NCBI GenBank assembly: GCA_027365225.1
Contig: DAHXNV010000014.1
Location: 1-56,233 of the forward strand
Direction of reading: 5' to 3'
Source: Gammaproteobacteria bacterium
GTDB taxonomy: Bacteria > Pseudomonadota > Gammaproteobacteria > Steroidobacterales > Steroidobacteraceae
DNA: 56,233 nt
Shown here: positions 43,555 through 52,902 of the stretch, one piece after another
How positions within the stretch are numbered: the first letter of the stretch is position 1
Layout: every line of letters starts with the position of its first letter
Made by a program: the position numbers and the translations under genes
Notes under the pieces: model-generated
Databases searched by the model: none
What the model saw: only the letters and a program-made list of their open reading frames with translations
What the model was told of the DNA's origin: nothing

Positions 43555-44443
43555 GCCGCGCCTGAAACTCGCCATCCAGAAGTCCGGCCGGCTGACCGAT
43601 CCCTCCCTCGACGTGCTGGTGCGCTGCGGCCTGAAGATCTCCCGCGGCAAGGACCAGCTGATGGCCTACGGGGAGAACATGCCGCTCGATGTGCTGTTCG
43701 TGCGCGATGACGATATCCCGGATCTGGTGCAAGAGGACGTCTGCGATCTCGGCCTGGTCGGGCTGAACGTCCTGGAGGAAAAGCGCCTCGAGCTCGCCGC
43801 CCGTGGCCACCCGGTCCGCTTCCAGGCCCTGCGCACGCTCGATTTCGGGCGCTGCCGCCTCGTGCTCGCGGTGCCGCAGGAGCACCCCTACGAGGGCGTC
43901 GCGAGCCTGCAGGGCAAGCGCATTGCCACCACGTACCCCTATCTGCTCGAGCAGTATCTGCGCGAGCACGCTGTCAGCGCCGAGATCGTCACCCTTTCCG
44001 GCGCGGTCGAGATCGCCCCGCGCCTGGGACGCGCCGACCTGATCTGCGATCTGGTCTCGACCGGCTCGACGCTTCAGGCCAATCACCTGCGGGAGGTGCA
44101 GACCGTGCTCGAGAGCCATGCGGTACTGATTCGCACGCCGCTCGCGCTGGCGCCGCTGAAGAGCGAATGGGTGGAACGTCTGGTGATGCGCCTCGACGGC
44201 GTACAGCAGGTGCGCGAGAGCAAGTACATCATGCTGCACGCGCCACGCGCGGCGCTCGCCGAGATCCGCCGGCTCCTGCCCGGCAGCGAGTTCCCGACCA
44301 TCATTCCGCTCGAAGGCTCGCCCGACAAGGTGGCCGTTCATGCCGTCTGCCGCGAGAACGTGTTCTGGGAGACGCTCGAGCGGCTGAAGAAAGCCGGCGC
44401 CAGCGCGCTGCTCGTGCTGCCGGTGGAAAAGATGCTGAGCTGA
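43547..44443 (+). CDS. hisG: ATP phosphoribosyltransferase, long form
   Basis: 298 residues. LKLAIQKSGRL at the N-terminus, VGLNVLEEKR, and LGRADLICDLVSTGSTLQANHL (the PRPP-binding region) define HisG. The length and the C-terminal domain (about 225-298, including EGSPDKVAVHAVCRENVFWETLERLKKAGASALLVLPVEKM) make it the hexameric long form with histidine feedback control, which needs no HisZ. It starts at an ATG inside the end of the regulator gene. Confidence 0.97.
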   Translation: MDEPRLKLAIQKSGRLTDPSLDVLVRCGLKISRGKDQLMAYGENMPLDVLFVRDDDIPDLVQEDVCDLGLVGLNVLEEKRLELAARGHPVRFQALRTLDFGRCRLVLAVPQEHPYEGVASLQGKRIATTYPYLLEQYLREHAVSAEIVTLSGAVEIAPRLGRADLICDLVSTGSTLQANHLREVQTVLESHAVLIRTPLALAPLKSEWVERLVMRLDGVQQVRESKYIMLHAPRAALAEIRRLLPGSEFPTIIPLEGSPDKVAVHAVCRENVFWETLERLKKAGASALLVLPVEKMLS

Positions 44444-44447
44444 GCGC

Positions 44448-45761
44448 ATGCGTATTCTCCATTGGAGCCGGCTCGATGCGCGCGAGCGCGCCGCGGCGCT
44501 CGAGCGTCCCGTCCAGCAATCCCGCGCGGAAGTGGCCGAGGTCGTCCGGGCGATCATCGCGGCCGTGCGCGCCCGCGGGGATGAGGCGCTGCGCGAATAC
44601 ACCCGCCGCTTCGACGGGGTCGAGCTGCGCGACGTGCAGGTCGGTGCGGCCGAGTTCGCTGCGGCCCACAGCGCACTCGGCGCAGCCGAGCGCACCGCTC
44701 TGGAGCGCGCCATCGAGAACGTCGAGCGCTTCCATCGCACGCAGAGCCTGGAGAGCGTCAGCATAGAGACCAGTCCGGGGGTACGCTGCGAGCGTATTTT
44801 CCGGCCCATTGGCGCGGTGGGGCTGTACGTCCCGGCTGGCTCCGCGCCGCTCCCCTCGGCCGTGGTGATGCTCGCGGTGCCGGCACGCATTGCCGGCTGC
44901 CCGCGCCGGGTGCTGTGCACACCGCCGGATCGCACCGGCCAGGCGCATCCGGCCGTGCTCTTCGCCGCGCAGCTGTGCGGCATCGAGCAGGTCTTCAAGG
45001 TCGGCGGCGCGCAGGCCATCGCCGCCCTGGCCTACGGTACCGAGACGGTGCCGAAGGTGGAGAAGATCTTCGGTCCCGGCAACGCCTGGGTCACGGCCGC
45101 CAAGCAGACCGCCGCGACCGATCCGCTCGGCGCGGCCTGCGACATGCCGGCCGGCCCCTCGGAGGTCATGGTGATCGCCGATGAGTCCGCGTCGGCGGAA
45201 TTCGTCGCATCGGACCTGCTCGCCCAGGCCGAGCACGACGTCAACGCCCAGTCGATCCTGATCACACCGAGCGCGCAGCTCGCCCAGGCGGTCAGCAGCG
45301 CGATCGCCCACCAATCCCCCACCCTCTCGCGCCGCGCGATTCTCGACCGGTCCCTCGCCGCCAGCCGCTGCATCGTCGTCGCCGACCTCGCCACGGCGCT
45401 CGAGGTCGCCAATGCCTACGCGCCCGAGCATCTGATTCTGCAGGTACGCGAGCCACGCGCGCTGCTCGCCGGCGTGGCCAGTGCCGGCTCGGTGTTTCTC
45501 GGCGCCTGGTCGCCCGAGCCGATGGGCGATTACTGCTCGGGCACCAATCACGTGCTGCCGACCTACGGCTACGCCCGCAGCTACAGCGGCCTGTCGGTGC
45601 TCGATTACCTCAAGCGCATCACGGTGCAGGAGCTCACCGCGGCAGGACTGCGCGCGCTCGGACCGACGGCCGTGACGCTGGCGCGCCTGGAAGGGCTCGA
45701 TGCGCATGCGGCCGCGGTGACCCGCCGCCTCGAGCGGCTCGGCGTCGAGCCGCAGTCATGA
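44448..45761 (+). CDS. hisD: Histidinol dehydrogenase
   Basis: 437 residues. Zinc and NAD signatures: GLYVPAGSAPLPSAVVMLAVPARIAGC, FKVGGAQAIAALAYGTETVPKVEKIFGPGNAWV, DMPAGPSEVMVIAD and the metal-site histidine region AEHDVNAQS. It does the last two oxidations to histidine. ATG 4 bp after hisG; its stop overlaps hisC (ATGA). Confidence 0.98.
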   Translation: MRILHWSRLDARERAAALERPVQQSRAEVAEVVRAIIAAVRARGDEALREYTRRFDGVELRDVQVGAAEFAAAHSALGAAERTALERAIENVERFHRTQSLESVSIETSPGVRCERIFRPIGAVGLYVPAGSAPLPSAVVMLAVPARIAGCPRRVLCTPPDRTGQAHPAVLFAAQLCGIEQVFKVGGAQAIAALAYGTETVPKVEKIFGPGNAWVTAAKQTAATDPLGAACDMPAGPSEVMVIADESASAEFVASDLLAQAEHDVNAQSILITPSAQLAQAVSSAIAHQSPTLSRRAILDRSLAASRCIVVADLATALEVANAYAPEHLILQVREPRALLAGVASAGSVFLGAWSPEPMGDYCSGTNHVLPTYGYARSYSGLSVLDYLKRITVQELTAAGLRALGPTAVTLARLEGLDAHAAAVTRRLERLGVEPQS

Positions 45762-46813
45762 GCTGGGTCCGCGAGCTCGCGCGCCCCGACATCGCGGCGT
45801 TGAAAGCCTACGAGCATGCCGCCTGGCGCCCGCAGCTCGAGCGCCTGCATGCCAACGAGTTGCCCTGGAGCCCGCTCGGGGGCGATCCTGGCGCCGGATT
45901 GAACCGCTATCCGGAGCCGCAACCCCGCGCGCTGATCGATCGGCTCGCCGCGCTCTACGAGGTGACACCCGAGTCGGTGTTGGTCGGCCGGGGGAGCGAC
46001 GAGGCCATCGACCTCATCTGTCGCGCGTTCTGCCGCGCCGGGCACGATCAGGTGCTGGTGTGTCCGCCGACTTTCGGCATGTACTCGGTCGCGGCGCGCA
46101 TTCAGGGCGCGCAGGTGATCGAGGTGCCGCTGCGCTCGGAGCACGGCTTCGCCCTCGATGAGACCGCGGTACTCGAGCATTGCGCTCCCTCGACCAAAGT
46201 CGTGTTTCTGTGCTCCCCGAACAATCCCACCGGCAACCTGCTCGATGCGCAGGCGATGCGCCGCATCGCGCGCGCGCGCGATGCGCGCTCGCTGATCGTG
46301 GTCGATGAGGCATACATCGAGTTCGCCGACCGGGCGAGCCTGAGCGCAGCATTGCGCGAGCAGCCGAACCTCGCGGTGCTGCGCACCCTCTCCAAGGCGC
46401 ACGGCCTCGCCGGCGCGCGCTGCGGGGCGCTGCTCGCCGATCCGCAGGTCATCGCCCTGCTGCGCAAGATCATCCCGCCGTATGCCGTGCCGCGCCTGAC
46501 GCTCGAGGCGGCGCTCGCGGCTCTCGAGCCCGCGGCCCTCGCGGACACGCGCTCGCTGCTGACGACGCTGCGCGAGGAGCGCGCGCGGATGTTGCGCGAG
46601 CTGCCGGGGCTTGCCGGGGTGATCCGGGTCTGGCCAAGCGACGCCAACTTCGTGCTCGCCGAGTTCGCCGATCCGGGTACGGCCCTGGAGCGCGCCGCCG
46701 CGGCCGGTCTGTTGGTTCGCGACGCGCGGTCCTATTCGGGGCTTGCGCGCGCCTTGCGCATCAGCATCGGCACGCCACGGCAGAACAGCCGTTTATTGGA
46801 GGCGTGGTCATGA
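45758..46813 (+). CDS. hisC: Histidinol-phosphate aminotransferase
   Basis: 351 residues, class I/II PLP enzyme. LHANELPW, GLNRYPEPQPRAL, VGRGSDEAIDLICRAF, SPNNPTGN, VVDEAYIEF and the PLP lysine in RTLSKAHGLAGARCG are all HisC features. It transaminates imidazole acetol phosphate with glutamate. Its stop overlaps the hisB start. Confidence 0.97.
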   Translation: MSWVRELARPDIAALKAYEHAAWRPQLERLHANELPWSPLGGDPGAGLNRYPEPQPRALIDRLAALYEVTPESVLVGRGSDEAIDLICRAFCRAGHDQVLVCPPTFGMYSVAARIQGAQVIEVPLRSEHGFALDETAVLEHCAPSTKVVFLCSPNNPTGNLLDAQAMRRIARARDARSLIVVDEAYIEFADRASLSAALREQPNLAVLRTLSKAHGLAGARCGALLADPQVIALLRKIIPPYAVPRLTLEAALAALEPAALADTRSLLTTLREERARMLRELPGLAGVIRVWPSDANFVLAEFADPGTALERAAAAGLLVRDARSYSGLARALRISIGTPRQNSRLLEAWS

Positions 46814-47880
46814 CACCACCGGCGATCCTGTTCCTCGACCGTGACGGTACGCTCATCGAGGAGCCGCCCGATCACCAGGTCGATGCACTCGAGAAGGTGC
46901 GCTTCATGCCCGGGGTGTTCGCGGCCCTGCAGACGCTGCGGCGGCGCGGCTACCGGCTCGTCATGGTGACCAACCAGGACGGCCTCGGTACCGATTCGTT
47001 CCCGCACCAGAGCTTCCAGGCGGCCCAGACGTTCGTACTCGACACCTTTGCCGCCCAGGACATCGGGTTCGATGCCGTCTTCATCTGCCCGCATCGCGCG
47101 GCCGACGGTTGCGCCTGCCGCAAGCCCAACACGGCGCTGGTCAACGAGTACGTGCGCAGCCAGGGTGTCGATCTGACCGCCAGCGCCATGGTCGGCGACC
47201 GCGACACCGACTTGCAGTTCGCCGCCAACCTCGGTGTGCGCGCCGTGCGTGTGCGGCTCGGTGGCTCGCCCGAGGAGACTTGGCCGGCGGTGGTGCGTGA
47301 GCTGACCGCGCGCCGCGCGCGCATTGAGCGATGCACCCGTGAGACCCGCATCGAGGTCCGGGTCGATCTCGATGCCGGCGCGCCGATGCGCATCGCGAGC
47401 GGAATCGGCTTCTTCGATCACATGCTCGAGCAGCTGGCGCGCCACGGCGGCTTCGCGCTCGAGCTGGAATGTCACGGTGATCTGCACATCGACGAGCATC
47501 ACACGGTCGAGGATTGCGCGCTTGCGCTCGGGGAGGCGCTGCGCAGCGCGCTCGGAACCAAGCTCGGGATCGCCCGCTACGGTTTCCTGCTGCCGATGGA
47601 CGAATCCCTCGCCGAGGTGGCGATCGACCTGTCCGGGCGCGCCTTCGCCCGCTTCGAGGGCCGTTTCGCGCGCGAGAGCGTCGGCGGGCTGCCCACCGAG
47701 CTCGTGCCGCACTTCTTCCGCTCGCTCGCCGAGGCGCTGCGCGCGGCGATCCACGTCAGCGTCACCGGCGAGAACAGCCACCACATGGTCGAGGCTTGCT
47801 TCAAAGGCGTGGGCCGGGCGCTGCGCCAAGCGATGCGCCGCGAGGGCGATGAGCTACCGAGCACCAAAGGCTCGCTATGA
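46810..47880 (+). CDS. hisB: Bifunctional histidinol-phosphatase / imidazoleglycerol-phosphate dehydratase
   Basis: 356 residues, with the ATG at 46810 overlapping the hisC stop (an in-frame GTG at 46804 is less likely). The N-terminal HAD phosphatase (1-165) has FLDRDGTLIEE, VTNQDGLG and a zinc loop CPHRAADGCACRKP. The C-terminal dehydratase (166-356) has GIGFFDHMLEQLARHGGF, DEHHTVEDCALALGEAL and SGENSHHMVEA-like GENSHHMVEACFK. The fused enzyme does two separate steps, as in enterics and Xanthomonas. Confidence 0.97.
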   Translation: MTPPAILFLDRDGTLIEEPPDHQVDALEKVRFMPGVFAALQTLRRRGYRLVMVTNQDGLGTDSFPHQSFQAAQTFVLDTFAAQDIGFDAVFICPHRAADGCACRKPNTALVNEYVRSQGVDLTASAMVGDRDTDLQFAANLGVRAVRVRLGGSPEETWPAVVRELTARRARIERCTRETRIEVRVDLDAGAPMRIASGIGFFDHMLEQLARHGGFALELECHGDLHIDEHHTVEDCALALGEALRSALGTKLGIARYGFLLPMDESLAEVAIDLSGRAFARFEGRFARESVGGLPTELVPHFFRSLAEALRAAIHVSVTGENSHHMVEACFKGVGRALRQAMRREGDELPSTKGSL

Positions 47881-48470
47881 CCGATGCCCTGATCATCGAC
47901 AGCGGGGGAGCCAACCTCGCCTCCCTGCAGTACGCGTTCGCGCGGCTCGGGGCCACCACCTGCGTGAGCGCCGCACCGGAGGCGGTCGTCGCGGCCCGCC
48001 GCGTCGTTCTGCCCGGAGTGGGCTCGGCCGCCGATGCCATGCGGCGGCTGCGCGCCGCGGGACTCGCCAGCGTCCTGCCGAAACTGACCCAGCCGCTGCT
48101 CGGGATCTGCCTCGGAATGCAGCTGCTGTTCGAGCACTCGGCCGAGGGCGAGGTCGAATGTCTCGGGATTCTGCCGCAACGCGTCCAGCGCCTGCAGCCG
48201 AGCCCCGCGCGCCCCGTGCCCCACATGGGTTGGAATTGCCTGCCCACGGCCGAGGCCGATCCACTGCTCGAGGGACTCGGCGCACTGCCCTACTTCTACT
48301 TCGTGCACGGCTATGCCGCGCCGGTCGGCCCCTTCACGCTCGCGCCCGTCGAATACGGCGAGTCGTTCTCCGCGGTGGTGCGGCGCGCGAACTTCTGGGG
48401 CGTGCAATTCCATCCCGAGCGCTCCGCCGCCGCCGGTGCGCGGGTGCTCACCAACTTTCTGCGCCTGTAA
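47877..48470 (+). CDS. hisH: Imidazole glycerol phosphate synthase, glutaminase subunit
   Basis: 197 residues, class I glutamine amidotransferase. The catalytic Cys lies in LLGICLGMQLLFE and the His-Glu pair in VQFHPERS. It supplies ammonia to HisF. Other markers are VVLPGVGSAADAM, VPHMGWN and YFVHGY. It overlaps hisB (ATGA), and hisA follows after 4 bp. Confidence 0.97.
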   Translation: MTDALIIDSGGANLASLQYAFARLGATTCVSAAPEAVVAARRVVLPGVGSAADAMRRLRAAGLASVLPKLTQPLLGICLGMQLLFEHSAEGEVECLGILPQRVQRLQPSPARPVPHMGWNCLPTAEADPLLEGLGALPYFYFVHGYAAPVGPFTLAPVEYGESFSAVVRRANFWGVQFHPERSAAAGARVLTNFLRL

Positions 48471-48474
48471 CGCC

Positions 48475-49227
48475 ATGCTGCTGATTCCAGCAATCGATCT
48501 GCGCGCGGGCCGTTGCGTGCGGCTCTATCAGGGTGACTTCGCCGCCGAGACACGCTACCCGCTCGAGCCGCTCGAGCTGCTCGCGCGCTATCGCGCCCTC
48601 GGAGCCTCCTGGGTGCACGTGGTCGATCTCGATGGCGCCCGTGCCGGAGCGCAGCAGAACCGCGCCGTGATCGGCGCGCTGGCCGCCGAGCCCGGCATGC
48701 GCATACAGGCCGGCGGCGGTGTGCGCTCGGCGCAAGTGATCGAGGATCTGCTGGCCGCCGGCGTGGCGCGCGTCATCGTCGGCAGCGCCGCCGTGGAGCA
48801 GCCGCAGATGGTGTGCGGCTGGCTCGAGCGCTTCGGTGCCGAACGCATCGGGCTCGCACTCGATGTGCGCATCGGCCCCGACGGCGAGCCACGGGTGCTG
48901 ACGCGGGGCTGGCGCAACTCCGCTGCGCTCACGCTCTGGGAGGCGCTCGCGCGCTATCCGGCCGGGGCATTCAAGCACGTGTTATGCACCGATGCGGACC
49001 GCGACGGCGCGCTCGCGGGGCCGAGTCTCGATCTGTACCGCCGCGCCTGCGCCCGGCACGCCCGACTCGCCTGGCAGGCCTCCGGCGGCGTGCGCAACGC
49101 GGCCGACCTGCACGCGCTCGCCGCCCTCGGTGTGTCCGCCGCCATCAGCGGCAAGGCCCTGCTCGAGGGCCGCATCTCAGCCCAGGAGCTCAAGCCATTC
49201 TTGCCCGACGCATCATCCCCTGCCTAG
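48475..49227 (+). CDS. hisA: ProFAR isomerase (phosphoribosylformimino-AICAR-P isomerase)
   Basis: 250 residues, a TIM barrel of two half-barrel repeats. [20 protein letters not shown] holds the catalytic N-terminal Asp; [28 protein letters not shown] and the second-half [14 protein letters not shown] follow. It opens the ribose ring before HisF. The last 31 bases overlap hisF in another frame. Confidence 0.96.
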   Translation: MLLIPAIDLRAGRCVRLYQGDFAAETRYPLEPLELLARYRALGASWVHVVDLDGARAGAQQNRAVIGALAAEPGMRIQAGGGVRSAQVIEDLLAAGVARVIVGSAAVEQPQMVCGWLERFGAERIGLALDVRIGPDGEPRVLTRGWRNSAALTLWEALARYPAGAFKHVLCTDADRDGALAGPSLDLYRRACARHARLAWQASGGVRNAADLHALAALGVSAAISGKALLEGRISAQELKPFLPDASSPA

Positions 49228-49964
49228 ACGTGCGCGACGGCCAGGTCGTCAAGGGCGTCACCTTCCGTGATCACCGCGTGGTCGGAGACATCATGTCGCT
49301 CGCCACGCGCTACCGCGAGGAAGGCGCCGATGAGCTGGTGTTCTATGACATCACCGCGAGCCCGCAAGGCCGCTCGGTCGATCGCGGCTGGGTGCAACGC
49401 GTGGCGCGCGTGCTCGATATCCCATTTTGCGTTGCCGGCGGCATCCGCACCGTCGCCGACGCCGAGGCCGTGCTCAACGCCGGCGCGGAGAAGATCTCGA
49501 TCAACTCCCCGGCCCTCGCCGATCCCGATCTGATCGATGCGCTGAGCCAGCGCTTCGGTGCGCAGTGCGTGGTGGTCGGAATCGACAGCCAGCGCACGCC
49601 CGAGGGCTACCGAGCCTACCAGCTCACCGGTGATCCGACCCGCTCGCGCCCCTCCGGACGGGACGTGCTCGAGTGGGTGCGCGAGGTGCAGGCCCGCGGG
49701 GCCGGAGAAATCGTCCTCAACTGCATGGGGAGCGATGGCCTCAGGAACGGCTACGACATCGAGCAGCTGCGCGCCGTGCGCGCCGTGTGTCACGTGCCGC
49801 TGGTCGCCTCCGGCGGCGCCGGCGCGATCGAGCATTTCGCGGCGGCCTTCACGCAAGCCGGGGTCGATGCGGCGCTGGCGGCCAGCGTGTTCCACACCGG
49901 CGCCATCGCCATATCCGAGCTGAAGCGCGCGTTGCGCGGCTGCGGAATCGAGATCAGACCATGA
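49197..49964 (+). CDS. hisF: Imidazole glycerol phosphate synthase, cyclase subunit, with apparent ATT start
   Basis: 255 residues if translation starts at ATT (49197), exactly where other HisF proteins have Met: [11 protein letters not shown], placing the catalytic aspartate at residue 11. AGGAG (49184-49188) lies 8 bp before. No ATG, GTG or TTG in frame precedes it nearby, and the next ones (GTG 49230, ATG 49294) would delete Asp11. Other landmarks are [29 protein letters not shown], the second Asp in NCMGSDG and [13 protein letters not shown]. It closes the imidazole ring with ammonia from HisH. Confidence 0.9.
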   Translation: MLARRIIPCLDVRDGQVVKGVTFRDHRVVGDIMSLATRYREEGADELVFYDITASPQGRSVDRGWVQRVARVLDIPFCVAGGIRTVADAEAVLNAGAEKISINSPALADPDLIDALSQRFGAQCVVVGIDSQRTPEGYRAYQLTGDPTRSRPSGRDVLEWVREVQARGAGEIVLNCMGSDGLRNGYDIEQLRAVRAVCHVPLVASGGAGAIEHFAAAFTQAGVDAALAASVFHTGAIAISELKRALRGCGIEIRP

Positions 49965-50605
49965 GTGCGAACTTCCCGCCCGGCGCGCCGCTGACCGCGG
50001 CCGATATCGAGCACCTCGCCTTCGACAAACAGGGTGGATTGCTGCCGGCCATCATCGAGGACCCGGGCGGAAGCGTGCGCATGCTCGGTTACATGAGCCG
50101 CGAGGCGCTGCTCGAGACGTTCAAACGCCGCCGCGTCGTGTTCTACAGCCGCAGCCGCCAGCAGTTGTGGGAAAAGGGAGAAACCTCCGGCCACACGCTC
50201 GAATTCATTGCCGCGCGCACCGACTGCGACCGCGACACGCTGCTGATCACCGCCCGACCCACCGGTCCGGTCTGCCATCTCGGCACGGCGAGCTGCTTCG
50301 GCGAGCCGCACGCACCGCTTGGCTTTCTCACCGAGCTCGAGGCACTGATCGCGCAGCGGATCGCCGCGCGGCCCGAGGGCAGCTATACCGCCCGGCTGTA
50401 CGCCGAGGGTGTGACGCGCATGGCGCAGAAAGTCGGCGAGGAGGGTATCGAGGTCGCGCTCGCGGCCGCGGTCGAATCCGCAGACAAACTGCTCGCCGAG
50501 TCGGCCGACCTCCTCTATCACCTCGCGCTGCTGCTGGCCAGCCGCGGCCTGTCGCTCGAGGACGTGAGCGCGGAGCTGCGCGCCCGGCACGCCGCCAAGC
50601 CCTAG
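49961..50605 (+). CDS. hisIE: Bifunctional phosphoribosyl-AMP cyclohydrolase / phosphoribosyl-ATP pyrophosphatase
   Basis: 214 residues, with the ATG overlapping the hisF stop. The HisI domain (about 15-125) has [29 protein letters not shown] and DCDRDTLLI plus zinc-site cysteines in [12 protein letters not shown]. The HisE domain (about 130-214) has [30 protein letters not shown] and [11 protein letters not shown]. It performs steps 2 and 3 of the pathway. Its TAG stop shares the CTAG tetramer with the stop of the convergent hxlR gene. Confidence 0.97.
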   Translation: MSANFPPGAPLTAADIEHLAFDKQGGLLPAIIEDPGGSVRMLGYMSREALLETFKRRRVVFYSRSRQQLWEKGETSGHTLEFIAARTDCDRDTLLITARPTGPVCHLGTASCFGEPHAPLGFLTELEALIAQRIAARPEGSYTARLYAEGVTRMAQKVGEEGIEVALAAAVESADKLLAESADLLYHLALLLASRGLSLEDVSAELRARHAAKP

Positions 50606-51096
50606 CGGCCGCGCATCCCCGAGGCGCGCGCGGCGCCGGCCGAGCGCCCCGCGGGGGTCGTCCCGGGGCGCGCCCGCCGGCCACTCGGCTCGAGCTGCGC
50701 TCGCCGATCGAACTCGGCACGCGCGGCGTCGAGTTCCCCCAGATGGCTCCTTGCCCAACTGGCCAGCTGCGTCACCGGCTCGCGCAGCGACTGCCCGAGC
50801 GCCGTCAGCTCGTACTCGACGCGCGGGGGCACCACCGGGAAGACGGTGCGCTTCACCAGCCCGTCACGCTCCAGACCGCGCAGACACAGGGTCAGCATGC
50901 GCTGGGAGATGCCGCCGATCGAGCGCTTCAGATCCGAGAAGCGCCGCGGCGCATCGGCCAGCATGATGATGATGAGCACGCTCCATTTCTCTCCGACCCG
51001 TGCCAGCACCTGACTGATCTTGCGACACTCGGCGCTCTGGGGACGCTCGGTCCCCGCGCACGCCGCGGCAGTTACCCCCGTTTCACTCTGTCGCAT
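50602..51096 (-). CDS. HxlR-family transcriptional regulator (YodB-like)
   Basis: 164 residues. A winged-helix HxlR domain (about 20-120): SAECRKISQVLARVGEKWSVLIIIML, RRFSDLKRSIGGISQRMLTLCLRGLERDGLVKR, PPRVEYELTALGQSL. Cys23 is at the position of the conserved N-terminal cysteine that senses quinones or disulfide stress in YodB-type members. It is divergent from an azoreductase gene whose promoter contains a TACT-N7-AGTA site, as in the Bacillus YodB-AzoR1 pair. The C-terminal 45 residues are a basic, Ala/Gly/Arg-rich tail not needed by the family. Confidence 0.92.
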   Translation of the reverse strand: MRQSETGVTAAACAGTERPQSAECRKISQVLARVGEKWSVLIIIMLADAPRRFSDLKRSIGGISQRMLTLCLRGLERDGLVKRTVFPVVPPRVEYELTALGQSLREPVTQLASWARSHLGELDAARAEFDRRAQLEPSGRRARPGTTPAGRSAGAARASGMRGR

Positions 51097-51128
51097 CAGT
51101 GTGCCTTCTTGTGTTTCCGCCCCACGGA

Positions 51129-51157
51129 CTTACATACTCAGCCTAAGTACCTATTTT
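51129..51157 (+). promoter_or_regulatory. azoR promoter with YodB-type operator in the spacer
   Basis: CTTACA (51129-51134) and TATTTT (51152-51157) are 17 bp apart. The spacer begins with TACT-CAGCCTA-AGTA (51135-51149), a perfect TACT-N7-AGTA inverted repeat, the form reported for YodB of Bacillus. A bound HxlR dimer would cover the promoter. The site also lies upstream of hxlR, so it may be autoregulatory. Confidence 0.65.
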
Positions 51158-51176
51158 ATACCAAGGTGAGCCCCCC

Positions 51177-51785
51177 ATGAATCTTCTGCACATCGATGCC
51201 AGCATCCTCGGCCCCAGTTCCATCAGCCGGCAATTGAGCGCCACCATCGTCGCGCGTCTGCGCGCCGCGCACCCCGAGCTGCACGTGCGCTATACGGATC
51301 TCGCCGCCGAGCCCATCGGCCATCTCTCCGGTGCCCATCTGGCGGCGGCACAGGGCGCCGCGCCGGATTCCCAGGCGCTGCAGACCGACCTCGAGCGCGG
51401 CCGGCAAGCCCTCGAGGACTTCCTCGCAGCGGACATCATCGTCGTCGGCGCGCCGATGTACAACTTTTCGATCGCCTCGCAGCTGAAGGCCTGGATCGAC
51501 CGCATCGTCATAGCCGGCCGCACCTTCCGCTACACGGACCAGGGTCCCGAGGGCCTCGCCCGCGGCAAGCGCGTATTTGTCGCCTCCTCCCGCGGTGGAC
51601 GCTACGGCCCGGATTCCCCGGCCCCCGGCCTGGATCACCAGGAGAGCTATCTGCGCGGTATCTTCGGCTTCCTCGGCATCACGGAACTGACGTTCGTGAG
51701 AGCCGAGGGCCTCAACATCGGCCCCGGCGAGCGCGAGGCGGCGCTTGCCGCCGCCACGGCTCAGGCGGCGCAGCTGGCCGCCTGA
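51177..51785 (+). CDS. azoR: FMN-dependent NADH-azoreductase / quinone reductase
   Basis: 202 residues, flavodoxin fold. [18 protein letters not shown] binds the FMN phosphate; [19 protein letters not shown] and ASSRGGRYG are AzoR signatures. It reduces quinones and azo compounds by two electrons, which fits control by a quinone-sensing HxlR regulator. The pirin gene follows on the same strand and is likely co-transcribed. Confidence 0.94.
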   Translation: MNLLHIDASILGPSSISRQLSATIVARLRAAHPELHVRYTDLAAEPIGHLSGAHLAAAQGAAPDSQALQTDLERGRQALEDFLAADIIVVGAPMYNFSIASQLKAWIDRIVIAGRTFRYTDQGPEGLARGKRVFVASSRGGRYGPDSPAPGLDHQESYLRGIFGFLGITELTFVRAEGLNIGPGEREAALAAATAQAAQLAA

Positions 51786-51820
51786 CTCGTTTCGAACACG
51801 ACAGACACGTGGAGAACGGC

Positions 51821-52672
51821 ATGAACACAATAGCCCCCCGCGGCGTGGCGCGTCTGGTGCGCGGCATGCCGACCTCCGACGGCGCCGGCGTCAAGCTGAC
51901 CCGCGTGATCGGCCAGCCGCAACTGCCGGATCTCGATCCCTTTCTGCTGCTCGATGAGTTCGGCACGGACAATCCGGGTGACTACATCGCCGGCTTCCCC
52001 GATCATCCGCATCGCGGCTTCGAGACCGTGACCTACATGCTCGATGGGCGGATGCGCCACCGTGACAACCACGGCCACGAGGGCGTGCTGGCGCCGGGCG
52101 CCGTGCAGTGGATGACCGCCGGACGCGGCATCGTGCACTCGGAGATGCCGGAGCAACAATCCGGGCGCATGCGCGGATTCCAGCTGTGGATCAACCTGCC
52201 CGCGCGCGAGAAACTGACTGCCCCGAAGTACCAGGAATTCACCGCGGAGAAGATCCCGCAACTCGATTCGCGGGGCCTGCGCGTGAAGGTGATCGCCGGC
52301 ACGCTCGAGGGTCTGAGCGGTCCGATCGCCCAACCGGCCACCGACCCGACGTATCTCGACATCGAGCTGCCGCCCGGCCAGGTCTTCTCGCATGCGCTGC
52401 CGGCCGGGCATACCGCGTTCGTGTACGTGTATGAAGGCGAGGCGCTCATCGGCGAGGGTGATGCGCCCGCCACGACCCGCACGCGCGAGCTCGCGGTGCT
52501 CACCGACGGCGGCGCGATCCGCCTGGAGGGTCGCGCAGACTCCCCGACCCGCGCCATTCTGGTGGCCGGCCGGCCGCTGCGCGAGCCGGTGGCCAAGTAC
52601 GGACCGTTCGTCATGAACACGCGCGAGGAGCTGAGGCAGGCGTTCGAGGACTTTCAGAACGGACGATTCTGA
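51821..52672 (+). CDS. Pirin family protein
   Basis: 283 residues from the ATG at 51821 (GGAG 6 bp upstream; a GTG at 51809 is in frame). A double cupin: the metal-binding histidines lie in FPDHPHRGFETVTYMLDG and RHRDNHGHEG, then AGRGIVHSEMPEQ with the last ligand. Bacterial pirins such as YhhW act as quercetin dioxygenases; the exact substrate here is unknown. The 35-bp gap after azoR suggests a shared stress operon for quinone-like compounds. Confidence 0.93.
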   Translation: MNTIAPRGVARLVRGMPTSDGAGVKLTRVIGQPQLPDLDPFLLLDEFGTDNPGDYIAGFPDHPHRGFETVTYMLDGRMRHRDNHGHEGVLAPGAVQWMTAGRGIVHSEMPEQQSGRMRGFQLWINLPAREKLTAPKYQEFTAEKIPQLDSRGLRVKVIAGTLEGLSGPIAQPATDPTYLDIELPPGQVFSHALPAGHTAFVYVYEGEALIGEGDAPATTRTRELAVLTDGGAIRLEGRADSPTRAILVAGRPLREPVAKYGPFVMNTREELRQAFEDFQNGRF

Positions 52673-52824
52673 CAACTGGGACGAGGCGCTCTTGTCCCCA
52701 CCGAGAAAGATCCGGCAATCCGTCACAAAAGGCAGATGTTCCAGGTTATTTTTCGCGGCCGCGCCGAACCGCATGGGCCCGCTGGTGTGGGATTCGCGGC
52801 CGGCATTTGGCGAGCATCGTCGCA

Positions 52825-52893
52825 CCACAGCTGTCCGAAGGACTCCTTCAGCACGTCGGCGGTGTTGAGCCGCTTGTTCGCCGACAGCAGCAG
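52825..52893 (-). pseudogene. Fragment of an ISL3-family-like transposase
   Basis: 23 codons read LLLSANKRLN then TADVLKESFGQLW, resembling the conserved block of ISL3 (IS1165/IS204-type) transposases where similar ...ANK.L.TAYLLKESFGQLW strings occur. It is preceded directly by an in-frame TAG and followed by unrelated sequence, so it is a remnant. Family assignment is from memory of the motif. Confidence 0.5.
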
Positions 52894-52902
52894 CTATGGT
52901 AG

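Noticed and set aside
49294-49964. A shortened hisF beginning at the ATG at 49294
   Set aside because: It would delete the first 32 residues including the catalytic Asp11; the ATT at 49197 with AGGAG fits the family start.
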